DNA from: Modicisalibacter tunisiensis
Lineage (GTDB): Bacteria; Pseudomonadota; Gammaproteobacteria; Pseudomonadales; Halomonadaceae
DNA length: 64,000 bases
Direction of reading: 5' to 3'
NCBI RefSeq assembly: GCF_020148005.1
Contig: NZ_JAGXFD010000001.1
Coordinates: forward strand, 134,011 to 198,010
Position 1 is the stretch's first letter, and the number at the start of each line of letters is the position of its first letter. This document shows, in pieces, positions 52,924 to 61,018 of this stretch. The notes beneath the pieces were generated by a model. That model was not told where the DNA came from. It ran no database searches and saw nothing but the letters and a program-made list of their open reading frames with translations. The translations under genes were made by a program, and so were the position numbers.

Positions 52924-54202
52924 CACGCTTGCCTCCGTCTTCCTGGCGCGCCTGCTCGACGCGCGTCACCAGTGCCTCGAGAATCGCCGCGCTGTCGCCG
53001 ATCACGGCCAGATCGGCCCGCTTGATCATGTCGCAGCCGGGGTCGACGTTGACGGCCACCACCTTGTCGCAGCGCTGGATCCCCTGCAGGTGCTGGATGG
53101 CGCCGCTGATGCCCACGGCCACGTAGACCCGCGCGGTCACCCAGGTGCCGGTGGCGCCCACCTGGCGGTCGCGCGGCATGAAGCCGTCGTCCACCGCCAC
53201 CCGCGACGCCCCTTCGGTGGCGCCGAGCGCCGTGGCGGCCCGGTGGTAGCCCTCCCAGTCGCGGATGCCGTTGCCGGCGGCGAGGATGAACTCCGCCTCG
53301 CCCAGCGCCACGCTGGCCGGATCGACGGCCACCGCGCCCAGGTCCTCGACCCGCGAGAAGGCCTCCGGCAGGGCCGGCGGCGCGAGCGGTCGCGCCGCAT
53401 GCACGGTCTCGCTGACCGGCTCGGCACACTCCGCCAGCGCCAGCGCCAGCGCCACCCGCGGCAGGTCGCGCCGGATGTCGAGCGAGCCCGCCGCGCCGCG
53501 GCAGGTGGCATGCCAGCCCAGGGCGCTGCCGGCGTCCGGCTCGATCTGCCAGAGTCCGGCGGCCGGTCGCTCGCCCAGCCGCGCCGCCAGACGGCGGCCA
53601 AGCTCGCCACCGCCCAGCGCGGAGTCCGGCAGCAGCCAGTGACGCGGTGACAGCGACTCCTCGATGGCACTCAGCGCCGCGATCCGCGCCTCGGGCGCAT
53701 AGCCGGCAAGGCGCGGTTCATCGAGGGTGACCAGGCGATCGACGCCGGCCTCGGCAAAGCCGCTCTCGCGGGCCTCGCCGAAGACGATCGCCACCACCGC
53801 CCCGGGGGCCTGCGGATCGGCATCGGCCAGCCGGCGGGCCAGCCCCAGCAGGTCACGGTCGTGGGACGACAGGCGGCCCCCGGCGAGGTCGGGCACCACC
53901 GCCACCAGGAACGCCGGCGACTCGATCTCGACACGCTGCCGGGCCGGCTGGCCGTCGCCACGGTCGCCCGCCGACGACCGGCCGGCGCCCTGCTGCACGC
54001 CACTGCGATCGATGCGCTTGATGCCGTTGGGGCCGGTGAAGCCGACGGCATGCGGATCGCGGCGTATCCGGCCGTTGGGGCCCGGCCACTCGCTGGGCGC
54101 GGCGCCCTCGCCCAGCTCGGCGAGCACGTCGAGATGCTCGGGGTGCAGACGGTTGCGGGCGATCCACTCCTTGCGGGGATCGCGACGAACGATCTCGCTC
54201 AT
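52913..54202 (-). CDS. etfA: electron transfer flavoprotein alpha subunit (dimethylglycine operon)
   Basis: A 429-residue ETF large subunit, longer than the usual 310 because of an N-terminal extension of about 100 residues (MSEIVRRDPRKEWIARNRLH, then a low-complexity region). The C-terminal FAD-binding domain is clear: VGATGTWVTARVYVAVGISG followed by AIQHLQGIQ, then VAVNVDPGCDMIKRADLAVI. Start overlaps the dgcB stop (ATGA). With EtfB it should accept electrons from the DgcA/B demethylase. The extension lies in the same position as in Pseudomonas relatives, as I recall. Confidence 0.92.
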   Translation of the reverse strand: MSEIVRRDPRKEWIARNRLHPEHLDVLAELGEGAAPSEWPGPNGRIRRDPHAVGFTGPNGIKRIDRSGVQQGAGRSSAGDRGDGQPARQRVEIESPAFLVAVVPDLAGGRLSSHDRDLLGLARRLADADPQAPGAVVAIVFGEARESGFAEAGVDRLVTLDEPRLAGYAPEARIAALSAIEESLSPRHWLLPDSALGGGELGRRLAARLGERPAAGLWQIEPDAGSALGWHATCRGAAGSLDIRRDLPRVALALALAECAEPVSETVHAARPLAPPALPEAFSRVEDLGAVAVDPASVALGEAEFILAAGNGIRDWEGYHRAATALGATEGASRVAVDDGFMPRDRQVGATGTWVTARVYVAVGISGAIQHLQGIQRCDKVVAVNVDPGCDMIKRADLAVIGDSAAILEALVTRVEQARQEDGGKRDAA

Positions 54203-56169
54203 GCGGCCTCCTCCTCGGTGACACGCCGCCGGTCCTTCGCCGGCGCACTCTCGTCCAGCGCATCGGCGACCAGCTCGGCGATATCCTTGACCACGGCGCG
54301 GTCCTCGGCCACCACGCCCTCGAGCATGGCGGTGCACTGCGGGCAGCCCACCGCGACCAGATCGGCGCCGGTCTCGCTCACGTCGTTCATGCGCATGTCG
54401 GGGATCCGCTGCTTGCCGGGGATGTCGGTGATCGGCGCGCCGCCGCCGCCGCCGCAGCAGCGCGACCGGTAGCCGGAACGCGCCATCTCGACCCGCTCCA
54501 CGCCGAGGGCGTCGAGCACCGCCCGCGGCGCGGCGTACTCGCCGTTGTAGCGGCCCAGGTAGCAGGGATCGTGGTAGGTCACGCGGCCGAGTCGGCTGGC
54601 CTTGAGTGACAGCCAGCCGGCCTCGAGCAGCTCGTTGATGTAGGTGCTGTGGTGGCTGACCTCATAGTTACCGCCCAGCTCGCCATACTCGTTGGCCAGC
54701 ACATGGAAGCTGTGCGGATCGCAGGTGACGATGCGATCGAAGCGGTACTGGGCCAGGGTGGCGATGTTGCGGCGCGCCAGGCTCTGGAAGGTCGCCTCGT
54801 CGCCCAGCCGCCGCGCCACGTCGCCGCTGTCGCGCTCCTCGTTGCCGAGCACCGCGAAATCGACCCCGGCGGCACGCAGCACCTTGACCAGTGCCCGCAG
54901 GGTGCGCTGGTTGCGCATGTCGAAGACCCCGTCGCCCAGCCACAGCAGCACCTGGGCCTCGCCGCGCTCGGCCATCAGCGGCAGCTCGAGGTCCGCCGCC
55001 CAGTGCAGGCGCGAACCGGGATCGAAGCCGCCGGGATTGTCGGTGGCGATCAGGTTGTCGAGTACTTCGGCACCCTTGTTCGGCGTGTTGCCGTGTTCCA
55101 GGGTCAGAAAGCGGCGCATGTCGACGATGGCATCGACGTGCTCGATCATCATCGGGCACTCCTCGACGCAGGCGCGGCAGGTGGTGCAGGACCACAGCGT
55201 CTCGGCGTCGACCAGCGCCGTGCCCTCGCGGGCGACGATCGGCCCGTGGGGGTCGCCGGCGTGCTCGCCGACGGCCTTGCCGGGATACGGCGAACCGGCG
55301 TAGGCGGCATCGCTGCCGCCCGCCATGCCCACCACCATGTCCTGGACCAGCTTCTTGGGATTGAGCGGCTGACCGGCGGCGAACGCCGGGCAGACTGCTT
55401 CGCAGCGCCCGCACTGCACGCAGGCGTCGAAGCCCAGCAGCTGGTTCCAGGTGAAGTCGGCGGGCGTCTCGACGCCCAGCGGCGCCTCGGCATCGTCGAG
55501 ATCCAGCGCCTTGAGCCCCGTGGAACGCCGTCCCGGACCGGCCGCGGTGGAGAACCGCTCGGCCCGGCGATGAAAGGCCAGATGCAGGGCGCCGGCGAAG
55601 GCATGCTTCATCGGCCCGCCCCAGGTCATGCCGAACACCAGTTCGGCCAGCCCCCAGGCCACCGCCGCGGCAAGCAGCACCGCGACCAGCCAGCCACCGG
55701 CGTCGGGGGGCAGCACGCCCACCGCCGGCAGGGTGGCCACGAAGATGCCCAGCGAGAACGCCATCAGGCTCTTGGGCAGGCGCATCCAGGGACCCTTCGA
55801 CAGCCGCGCCGGCGGGTTGATCCGGCGGCGGGCGACGAACAGGCTGCCCACGAACATCGTCGCGCTGGCCGCCAGCAGCAGCCAGCCCAGCACGCCCTCG
55901 GCCAGGCCCAGGCCATGGACGACGATCGCCAGCGCCATGGCGGCGACGAAGCCGCCGGCGGTGGCCACGTGGGTGCTGGACATCACCTTGTCGCGCGCCA
56001 CCACGTGGTGCAGGTCGACCAGGTAACGGCGCGGTACCGCGGCCAGGCCGCGGATCACCGGCACCGGTGAAGGACGCCCCTGACGCCACAGGCGAATGCG
56101 CCGCACGGCGCCGATTGCCGCCAGTGCCAGGGCGGAGAAGATCAGGATCGGCAGGAGGATATCGAGCAT
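54199..56169 (-). CDS. dgcB: dimethylglycine catabolism iron-sulfur membrane protein
   Basis: A 656-residue inner-membrane protein. ATG 56169 follows GAGGTGAGCGAG. Five or so helices fill residues 5-220. The cytoplasmic part has two 4Fe-4S motifs (CVQCGRCEAVCP and CTTCRACVEECP) and a pair of heterodisulfide-reductase-type cysteine motifs (DPCYLGRYNG to RCCGGGGGAP; GCPQCTAML). This is the layout of Pseudomonas DgcB, which works with DgcA in demethylating dimethylglycine to sarcosine and passes electrons onward. It is coupled to etfA by a four-base overlap. A hairpin repeat separates it from dgcA. Confidence 0.94.
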   Translation of the reverse strand: MLDILLPILIFSALALAAIGAVRRIRLWRQGRPSPVPVIRGLAAVPRRYLVDLHHVVARDKVMSSTHVATAGGFVAAMALAIVVHGLGLAEGVLGWLLLAASATMFVGSLFVARRRINPPARLSKGPWMRLPKSLMAFSLGIFVATLPAVGVLPPDAGGWLVAVLLAAAVAWGLAELVFGMTWGGPMKHAFAGALHLAFHRRAERFSTAAGPGRRSTGLKALDLDDAEAPLGVETPADFTWNQLLGFDACVQCGRCEAVCPAFAAGQPLNPKKLVQDMVVGMAGGSDAAYAGSPYPGKAVGEHAGDPHGPIVAREGTALVDAETLWSCTTCRACVEECPMMIEHVDAIVDMRRFLTLEHGNTPNKGAEVLDNLIATDNPGGFDPGSRLHWAADLELPLMAERGEAQVLLWLGDGVFDMRNQRTLRALVKVLRAAGVDFAVLGNEERDSGDVARRLGDEATFQSLARRNIATLAQYRFDRIVTCDPHSFHVLANEYGELGGNYEVSHHSTYINELLEAGWLSLKASRLGRVTYHDPCYLGRYNGEYAAPRAVLDALGVERVEMARSGYRSRCCGGGGGAPITDIPGKQRIPDMRMNDVSETGADLVAVGCPQCTAMLEGVVAEDRAVVKDIAELVADALDESAPAKDRRRVTEEEAA

Positions 56170-56242
56170 CTCGCTCACCTCATGTTCGGAACCATAAGCT
56201 GGGGGATTCGCTTCGCCACCATGCATGCCGCCGGGCTGATCC

Positions 56243-56384
56243 GGGGGCAGGCCTTCGCGAGGGCGCTGTGAACCCGTCCCTGGACGCTACCTTTGCCATC
56301 TGACCGCCATGGATGGCGGAAATGCCGGAATGGAAAGGAACACTTTCCGGCCATGGCAAAGGACCCTCGCTACGCCCTGCCCCC
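56243..56384. repeat. interspersed hairpin element, copy B (expanded)
   Basis: Homologous to copy A at 33772-33856. Outer arms GGGGGCAGG (56243-56251) with CCTGCCCCC (56376-56384), next GCGAGGG (56257-56263) with CCCTCGC (56364-56370), core TTTGCCAT (56292-56299) with ATGGCAAA (56353-56360). The conserved block GGCGCTGTGAACCCGTCCC lies in between. The core loop holds 53 bases instead of two, itself folding into CCGCCAT-GG-ATGGCGG (56304-56319) and CCGGAA/TTCCGG (56325-56350). It fills most of the dgcA-dgcB spacer (56170-56433). Confidence 0.8.
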
Positions 56385-56433
56385 AGCGCCCATCGGCATG
56401 GGTGGCCAGGACCCTTCCGGCTTCAAGCTCGAG

Positions 56434-58518
56434 TTAAAAGTCCTTGCAGATCCGCAGGGCATCATAGATCGCCGCATGCGTATTGCGCGGTGCCGTGCAG
56501 TCGCCCAGCCGGAACAGCACGAAGCCGGCATCCGGATCGTCGTCCAGCGTGGCCAGGGCAGGCTGCGGCTGGATGGCGTAGAGCGCCTCGAGGTCGACCT
56601 GCCCCTTGTTGCGGGACTGCTCCTTGAGCGCGTAGTAGAGCGCCTCGTCGGGGCGCACGCCGTTCTCGACCACCACCTGGTCGACCACCCGCTCCTCCTG
56701 GGCGCCGGTGTACTCGTTCTCGAGCACCGCCACCAGCGAGTCGCCCTCGCGATAGACCTTGTGCAGCGCCAGGTCGGAGGTCATGATCACCTCCTTCTCG
56801 TAGAGGCTGCGGTAATAGGTCGGGAAGGTAGTGCCCCCCACCGCCGCACCGGGCTTGATGTCGTCGGTGACGATCTCCACCTTGGCGCCCTTGTCGGCCA
56901 GGTAGTCGGCCGCAGAGACCCCGGCGAACTCGCAGATGGAATCGAAGATCAGCACGTTCCTGCCGGGCTCCACGGCGCCGCTGAGGATGTCCCAGGTGCT
57001 GACCACCAGGCTCTGTTCGCGATCCTCGGCATAGCCCCATTCGGGCACCTGCGACAGGAAGGGCTGACCGCCGGTGGCGAGCACCACGATGTCCGGGCGC
57101 AGGTCGCCGATGGTCGCCGCGTCGGCGCGGGTGCCCAGGCGCAGGTCGACCTTGAGGCGTGCCAGCTCGAGCTGATACCAGCGGGTGATGCCGGCGATCT
57201 GGTCGCGCTGCGGCGCCCTGGCGGCCAGGGTGATCTGGCCGCCCAGCTGCTCGGCGGCCTCGAACAGGGTGACATCGTGGCCGCGCTCGGCCGCGACACG
57301 CGCCGCCTCCATGCCGCCGGGGCCGCCCCCGACCACCACGACCTTGCGCTTCGGCCCGTCGCTGGGCTCGATGATGTGCGGCAGGCCCATGTACTCGCGC
57401 GAGGTGGCGGCATTCTGGATGCACAGCACGTCGAGGCCCTGGTACTGGCGGTCGATGCAGTAGTTGGCGCCCACACACTGCTTGATCTGGTCGACCTGGT
57501 CCATCTTGATCTTGGCGATCAGGTGCGGGTCGGCGATGTGCGCGCGGGTCATGCCCACCATGTCGACATAGCCGCCCTCGAGGATGCGGCTGGCCTGGTT
57601 GGGATCCTTGATGTTCTGGGCGTGGATCACCGGCGCACCGACCACTTCCTTGATGCCCGCCGCCAGATGCAGGAACGGCTCCGGCGGATAGGACATGTTG
57701 GGAATCACGTTGGCGAGGGTGTCGTGCGTGTCGCAGCCCGAGCCGACCACGCCGAAGAAGTCGACCATGCCGGTGGCGTCGTAGTAGGCGGCGATCTGCT
57801 TCATGTCGTCGTGGGTCAGGCCGTCGGGATGGAACTCGTCGCCGCAGATGCGCAGGCCGACCACGAAGTCGTCGCCGACCTCGGCGCGCACCGCCTTGAG
57901 GACTTCCATGCCGAAGCGCATGCGGTTCTCGAAGCTGCCGCCCCACTCATCCTCGCGCTTGTTGACGCGCGGGCTCCAGAACTGGTCGATCAGGTGCTGG
58001 TGCACGGCGGACAGTTCGATACCATCGAGACCGCCTTCCTTGACGCGGCGCGCGCCCTGGGCGAAGTCGTCGATGACCCGCCAGATCTCTTCTTCCTCGA
58101 TGGTCTTGCAGGTCGAACGGTGCACCGGCTCGCGAATGCCCGACGGCGACAGCAGCGTCGGCCAGTCGAAGCCGTCCCAGCGCGAGCGGCGGCCCATGTG
58201 GGTGATCTGGATCATGATCTTGCCGCCGTGCTTGTGCACGGCATCCGCCAGGTTCTGGAAGTGCGGGATGATCCGGTCGGTGGAGACGTTGACCGAACTC
58301 CACCAGGCCTGCGGACTGTCGATCGACACCGGCGAGGAACCGCCGCAGATGGCAAGCCCGCAGCCGCCCTTGGCCTTCTCTTCGTAGTACCTGACGTAGC
58401 GATCGGTGGTCATGCCGCCATCGGTGGCGTAGACCTCGGCGTGGGCGGTGCTGACCACGCGGTTGCGGATGGTGAGATTGCCGATCTCGATCGGCTTGAA
58501 CAACGCGTCGAATGCCAT
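56434..58518 (-). CDS. dgcA: dimethylglycine demethylase subunit DgcA
   Basis: A 694-residue flavo-iron-sulfur enzyme of the 2,4-dienoyl-CoA reductase/trimethylamine dehydrogenase family. ATG 58518 (MAFDALFKPIEIGNLTIRNR) has GAGG upstream; the longer frame is shadow. The N-terminal old-yellow-enzyme barrel contains SAVHQHLIDQFWSP and DEWGGSFENR. A 4Fe-4S site follows (CVGANYCIDRQYQGLDVLC), then the C-terminal nucleotide domains with VVVVGGGPGGMEAARVAAER. It removes a methyl group from dimethylglycine, giving sarcosine. The gene is in the conserved order between the DUF5943 and dgcB genes. Confidence 0.95.
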   Translation of the reverse strand: MAFDALFKPIEIGNLTIRNRVVSTAHAEVYATDGGMTTDRYVRYYEEKAKGGCGLAICGGSSPVSIDSPQAWWSSVNVSTDRIIPHFQNLADAVHKHGGKIMIQITHMGRRSRWDGFDWPTLLSPSGIREPVHRSTCKTIEEEEIWRVIDDFAQGARRVKEGGLDGIELSAVHQHLIDQFWSPRVNKREDEWGGSFENRMRFGMEVLKAVRAEVGDDFVVGLRICGDEFHPDGLTHDDMKQIAAYYDATGMVDFFGVVGSGCDTHDTLANVIPNMSYPPEPFLHLAAGIKEVVGAPVIHAQNIKDPNQASRILEGGYVDMVGMTRAHIADPHLIAKIKMDQVDQIKQCVGANYCIDRQYQGLDVLCIQNAATSREYMGLPHIIEPSDGPKRKVVVVGGGPGGMEAARVAAERGHDVTLFEAAEQLGGQITLAARAPQRDQIAGITRWYQLELARLKVDLRLGTRADAATIGDLRPDIVVLATGGQPFLSQVPEWGYAEDREQSLVVSTWDILSGAVEPGRNVLIFDSICEFAGVSAADYLADKGAKVEIVTDDIKPGAAVGGTTFPTYYRSLYEKEVIMTSDLALHKVYREGDSLVAVLENEYTGAQEERVVDQVVVENGVRPDEALYYALKEQSRNKGQVDLEALYAIQPQPALATLDDDPDAGFVLFRLGDCTAPRNTHAAIYDALRICKDF

Positions 58519-58528
58519 CTCGGAAACC

Positions 58529-59074
58529 TCAACCTGCCAGGTAGTGACGGGGAGCGACCGCGAAGCGGCCAACGTCGCAGCCTTCCTCGGCGGCACTCTG
58601 GGTCTGCTCGGCGATGGTGCGCAGATCGCTGCCGCGGGCCTCGAGAATCTGGTCCATGGCCCCGGCGAACCAGCCGGTGAACATGTACTCGACCTTGCGC
58701 CCGACCTTGCCGAGCTGATAGACGAAGGCACTGTGCTCGAGGCGCACCCGGGCGCTGCCGGCGTCGAGATCGATCGCCTCGGTGGTGAAGCGCCCCCAGC
58801 CGCGCTGGGACAGGCGCGTCATGTAGTGCTCGAATACCGCCTCGCCCTCGAGGCCGTGCAGCTCGGCCTCCTTCTCGCACCAGTGCCAGGCGCTCTTGTA
58901 GCCGGCGTGGTAGAGGATGTCGGCGTAGGTCTCGACACCCAGCGCCTCTTCCACGGCGACGTGGTTGTTGATGAAGAAGTGGCGCGGCACGTAGAGCATC
59001 GGCAGGGCATCGGTGGTCCACACGCCGGTCTCGCTATCCACCTCGATGGGCAGTTCGGGGGCCGTCTTGGTCAC
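58529..59074 (-). CDS. DUF5943 protein of the dimethylglycine operon
   Basis: A 181-residue soluble protein. I chose GTG 59074 because GAGGA stands nine bases before it; the frame could begin with TTG at 59089. The sequence (PRHFFINNHVAVEEALGVET; HWCEKEAELHGLEGEAVFEH; VRLEHSAFVY) resembles a V4R-like small-ligand or tetrapyrrole-type fold. It lies ten bases before dgcA, the position of PA5397 in Pseudomonas, and so is probably cotranscribed and functionally tied to demethylation. Biochemical role unknown. Confidence 0.85.
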   Translation of the reverse strand: MTKTAPELPIEVDSETGVWTTDALPMLYVPRHFFINNHVAVEEALGVETYADILYHAGYKSAWHWCEKEAELHGLEGEAVFEHYMTRLSQRGWGRFTTEAIDLDAGSARVRLEHSAFVYQLGKVGRKVEYMFTGWFAGAMDQILEARGSDLRTIAEQTQSAAEEGCDVGRFAVAPRHYLAG

Positions 59075-59108
59075 GGTTGGGTTCCTCAATCTTGCTGATT
59101 GTTATGGC

Positions 59109-59150
59109 CTTCGGGCTTCGGGCTTCGGGCTTCGGGCTTCGGGCTTCGGT
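59109..59150. repeat. heptanucleotide tandem array (CTTCGGG)
   Basis: Five perfect copies of CTTCGGG followed by a sixth differing at the last base, directly upstream of the DUF5943 start. It is in the operon spacer between the dipeptidase stop and the DUF5943 ribosome site. Confidence 0.9.
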
Positions 59151-59165
59151 AGCAGGATTGTTCGC

Positions 59166-59228
59166 AGCTCTCAGCTCTCAGCTCGTGGCTCGTGGCTCGT
59201 GGCTCGTGGCTCGTGGCTCGTGGCTTAT
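59166..59228. repeat. heptanucleotide tandem array (GGCTCGT and variants)
   Basis: Nine heptamers in register: two AGCTCTC, one AGCTCGT, five GGCTCGT and a final GGCTTAT whose TTA is the complement of the dipeptidase stop codon. It is separated from the CTTCGGG array by 16 bases. Confidence 0.9.
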
Positions 59229-60202
59229 TGTCCCCAGACGTCCCTGAGCACCCGCACCCAGTTCTCGCCCATGATCTTGCGCACCTGGGCCTCGCTGAAG
59301 CCGCGACGCGAGAGCGCCTCGGTGAGGTTGGGGAACTCGCCGATGGTGCGGATGCCCTCGGGGTTGATGATCTTGCCGAAGTTGGTCAGGCGCCGGGCAT
59401 AGCCCTTGTCGTGGGTCAGCCACTCGAAGAAGTCATGGCCGTGGCCCTGGGTGAAGTCGGTGCCGATGCCGATGGCATCCTCGCCGACGATGTTCATCAC
59501 GTATTCGATGGCCTCGACGTAGTCGTCGACGGTGGCGTCGACCCCGGCGCGCAGGAAGGGCGTGAACATGGTCACGCCGACGAAACCGCCATGCTCGGCG
59601 ATGAAGCGCAGTTCCTCGTCGGACTTGTTGCGCGGATGCTCCTTGAGGCCGGCGGGCAGGCAGTGGGAGTAGCAGACCGGCTTCTCGGAGGCCTCGATCA
59701 CCTCGCGGGATGTTTTCTCGCCGACATGGGACAGATCGCACATGATGCCCACGCGGTTCATCTCGGCGACGATCTCGTGGCCGAAGCCGGAGAGGCCGCC
59801 GTCACGCTCGTAGCAGCCGGTGCCGACCAGATTCTGGGTGTTGTAGCACATCTGCACGATGCCCACGCCGAGCTGCTTGAAGATCTCGACGTAGCCGATC
59901 TGGTCCTCGAAGGCATGGGCGTTCTGGAAGCCGTAGATGATGCCGGTCTTGCCCTCTTCCTTGGCCCGGGTGATGTCGGCGGTGGTGCGCACGGGCCGAA
60001 CCAGGTCGCGGGACTCGGCCATCAGGGCATTGGTCCTGACGATGTTGTCGACGGTGGCCTGGAAGCCCTCCCAGACGGACACGGTGCAGTTGGCGGCGGT
60101 AAGGCCGCCCTTGCGCATGTCCTCGAACAGCTCGCGGTTCCACTTGGCGATGATGAGACCGTCGATGACGATGGCGTCGTCGTGCAGGGCTTGCGGGGTC
60201 AT
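59225..60202 (-). CDS. membrane-dipeptidase-family (M19) hydrolase of the dimethylglycine operon
   Basis: A 325-residue zinc peptidase of family M19. GGAG lies seven bases before ATG 60202; an ATG at 60229 is the alternative. VIDGLIIAKWNRELFEDMRK starts the barrel with unusual residues where HxD is normal (DGLIIA), while CDLSHVGEKT, YSHCLPAG and GTDFTQGHGHD retain other metal-site histidines and aspartate. No signal peptide, so cytoplasmic. The orthologue in Pseudomonas (PA5396 position) begins the dgc cluster; its substrate in betaine catabolism is unclear. First gene of the operon here. Confidence 0.88.
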   Translation of the reverse strand: MTPQALHDDAIVIDGLIIAKWNRELFEDMRKGGLTAANCTVSVWEGFQATVDNIVRTNALMAESRDLVRPVRTTADITRAKEEGKTGIIYGFQNAHAFEDQIGYVEIFKQLGVGIVQMCYNTQNLVGTGCYERDGGLSGFGHEIVAEMNRVGIMCDLSHVGEKTSREVIEASEKPVCYSHCLPAGLKEHPRNKSDEELRFIAEHGGFVGVTMFTPFLRAGVDATVDDYVEAIEYVMNIVGEDAIGIGTDFTQGHGHDFFEWLTHDKGYARRLTNFGKIINPEGIRTIGEFPNLTEALSRRGFSEAQVRKIMGENWVRVLRDVWGQ

Positions 60203-60434
60203 GGTCGGCTCCGATGGGGTTGGCGTCATGGCCGCAGAATAGCCTTGCCCCCGGGGCGCCCGGCGCTTGGAAGCGACGGGGGAAATTCCAAAAGCGTCAT
60301 GGGTGTCGCGAATACGACGCTATCCGATTTGACGTCCCGGCCAACGGCGCCATGCCTAGCTCCCCGAACCGGCCATGCCGGCCCCGGGCAGCGTGTCAGG
60401 GTGCCGTAACAGCTTCGCGGGTTGACGACACGTC

Positions 60435-60466
60435 GTTCCTTTTATAGAACGTTCTTTATATAGAAC
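60435..60466. promoter_or_regulatory. two tandem 16-bp operators before the XRE-azlCD genes
   Basis: GTTCCTTTTATAGAAC (60435-60450) is followed with no gap by GTTCTTTATATAGAAC (60451-60466). Each is GTTC[C/T]-N6-AGAAC. The junction itself makes the palindrome AGAACGTTCT. A TTGACG -35-like element lies at 60422-60427 and TATAGA -10-like sequences lie inside the sites. The regulator starts 25 bases downstream, so autorepression is expected. The rest of 60203-60434 shows no gene. Confidence 0.7.
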
Positions 60467-60490
60467 ATCTTCTGGAGACATCGACCGTTC

Positions 60491-61018
60491 ATGGACAATC
60501 CGTCACTGACTACTCTGGGACGCCATCTACAGACGTTGCGTCGCACCCGCGGCTGGTCGCTGTCGCATCTGGCGGAGCGGGCGGGTATCGCCAAGTCGAA
60601 CCTGTCGCGCCTCGAGCAGGGCGATGGCAACCCCACGCTGGATACCCTTTGGCGCCTGGCGATACGGCTCGAGGTGCCCTTCGGCGCTCTGGTCGCACCG
60701 ATCACCGCCACGCTCGGCGAGGACGGCGTTACCGTGCAACTGATCGACCAGGGGCACGACGCGCCGGCCGTGGATGCCTACTGGATGCGCTGCGAACCGC
60801 ACACCTGTCGCCGCGCCGAAGCGCATTCGCCAGGCACCCGGGAGTACCTGAGCCTGATCAGCGGTGCGCTGGAGGCCGGCCCGCTCGAGGCGATGCAGGC
60901 ACTGGCCGTCGGCGACCAGTACGCCTTCGCCGCCGATCGACCGCACGCCTACCGTACCGGCGACACCGCCGCGACCTGTCTGCTGACCATCGTCTACGGC
61001 GGAGGGGAACACGGATGA
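60491..61018 (+). CDS. XRE-family regulator with C-terminal cupin domain
   Basis: A 175-residue regulator. The start follows TCTGGAGACATCGACCGTTC. An N-terminal helix-turn-helix of Cro/CI type (about 9-63, RGWSLSHLAERAGIAKSNLS) is joined to a cupin fold (about 85-172, with GTREYLSLISGALEAGP and ADRPHAYR). This domain pair is common among small-metabolite-responsive repressors next to transporter genes. Its stop overlaps the azlC start by four bases, so it likely controls the amino-acid exporter and itself through the tandem sites upstream. The effector is unknown. Confidence 0.9.
   Translation: MDNPSLTTLGRHLQTLRRTRGWSLSHLAERAGIAKSNLSRLEQGDGNPTLDTLWRLAIRLEVPFGALVAPITATLGEDGVTVQLIDQGHDAPAVDAYWMRCEPHTCRRAEAHSPGTREYLSLISGALEAGPLEAMQALAVGDQYAFAADRPHAYRTGDTAATCLLTIVYGGGEHG

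Noticed and set aside
56293-58680. Plus-strand open frame of about 795 codons
   Set aside because: Antisense to dgcA, which has clear flavin and iron-sulfur motifs.
59109-59228. Possible CRISPR-like array
   Set aside because: Units are 7 bases with no spacers and no cas genes nearby; they are simple tandem repeats.
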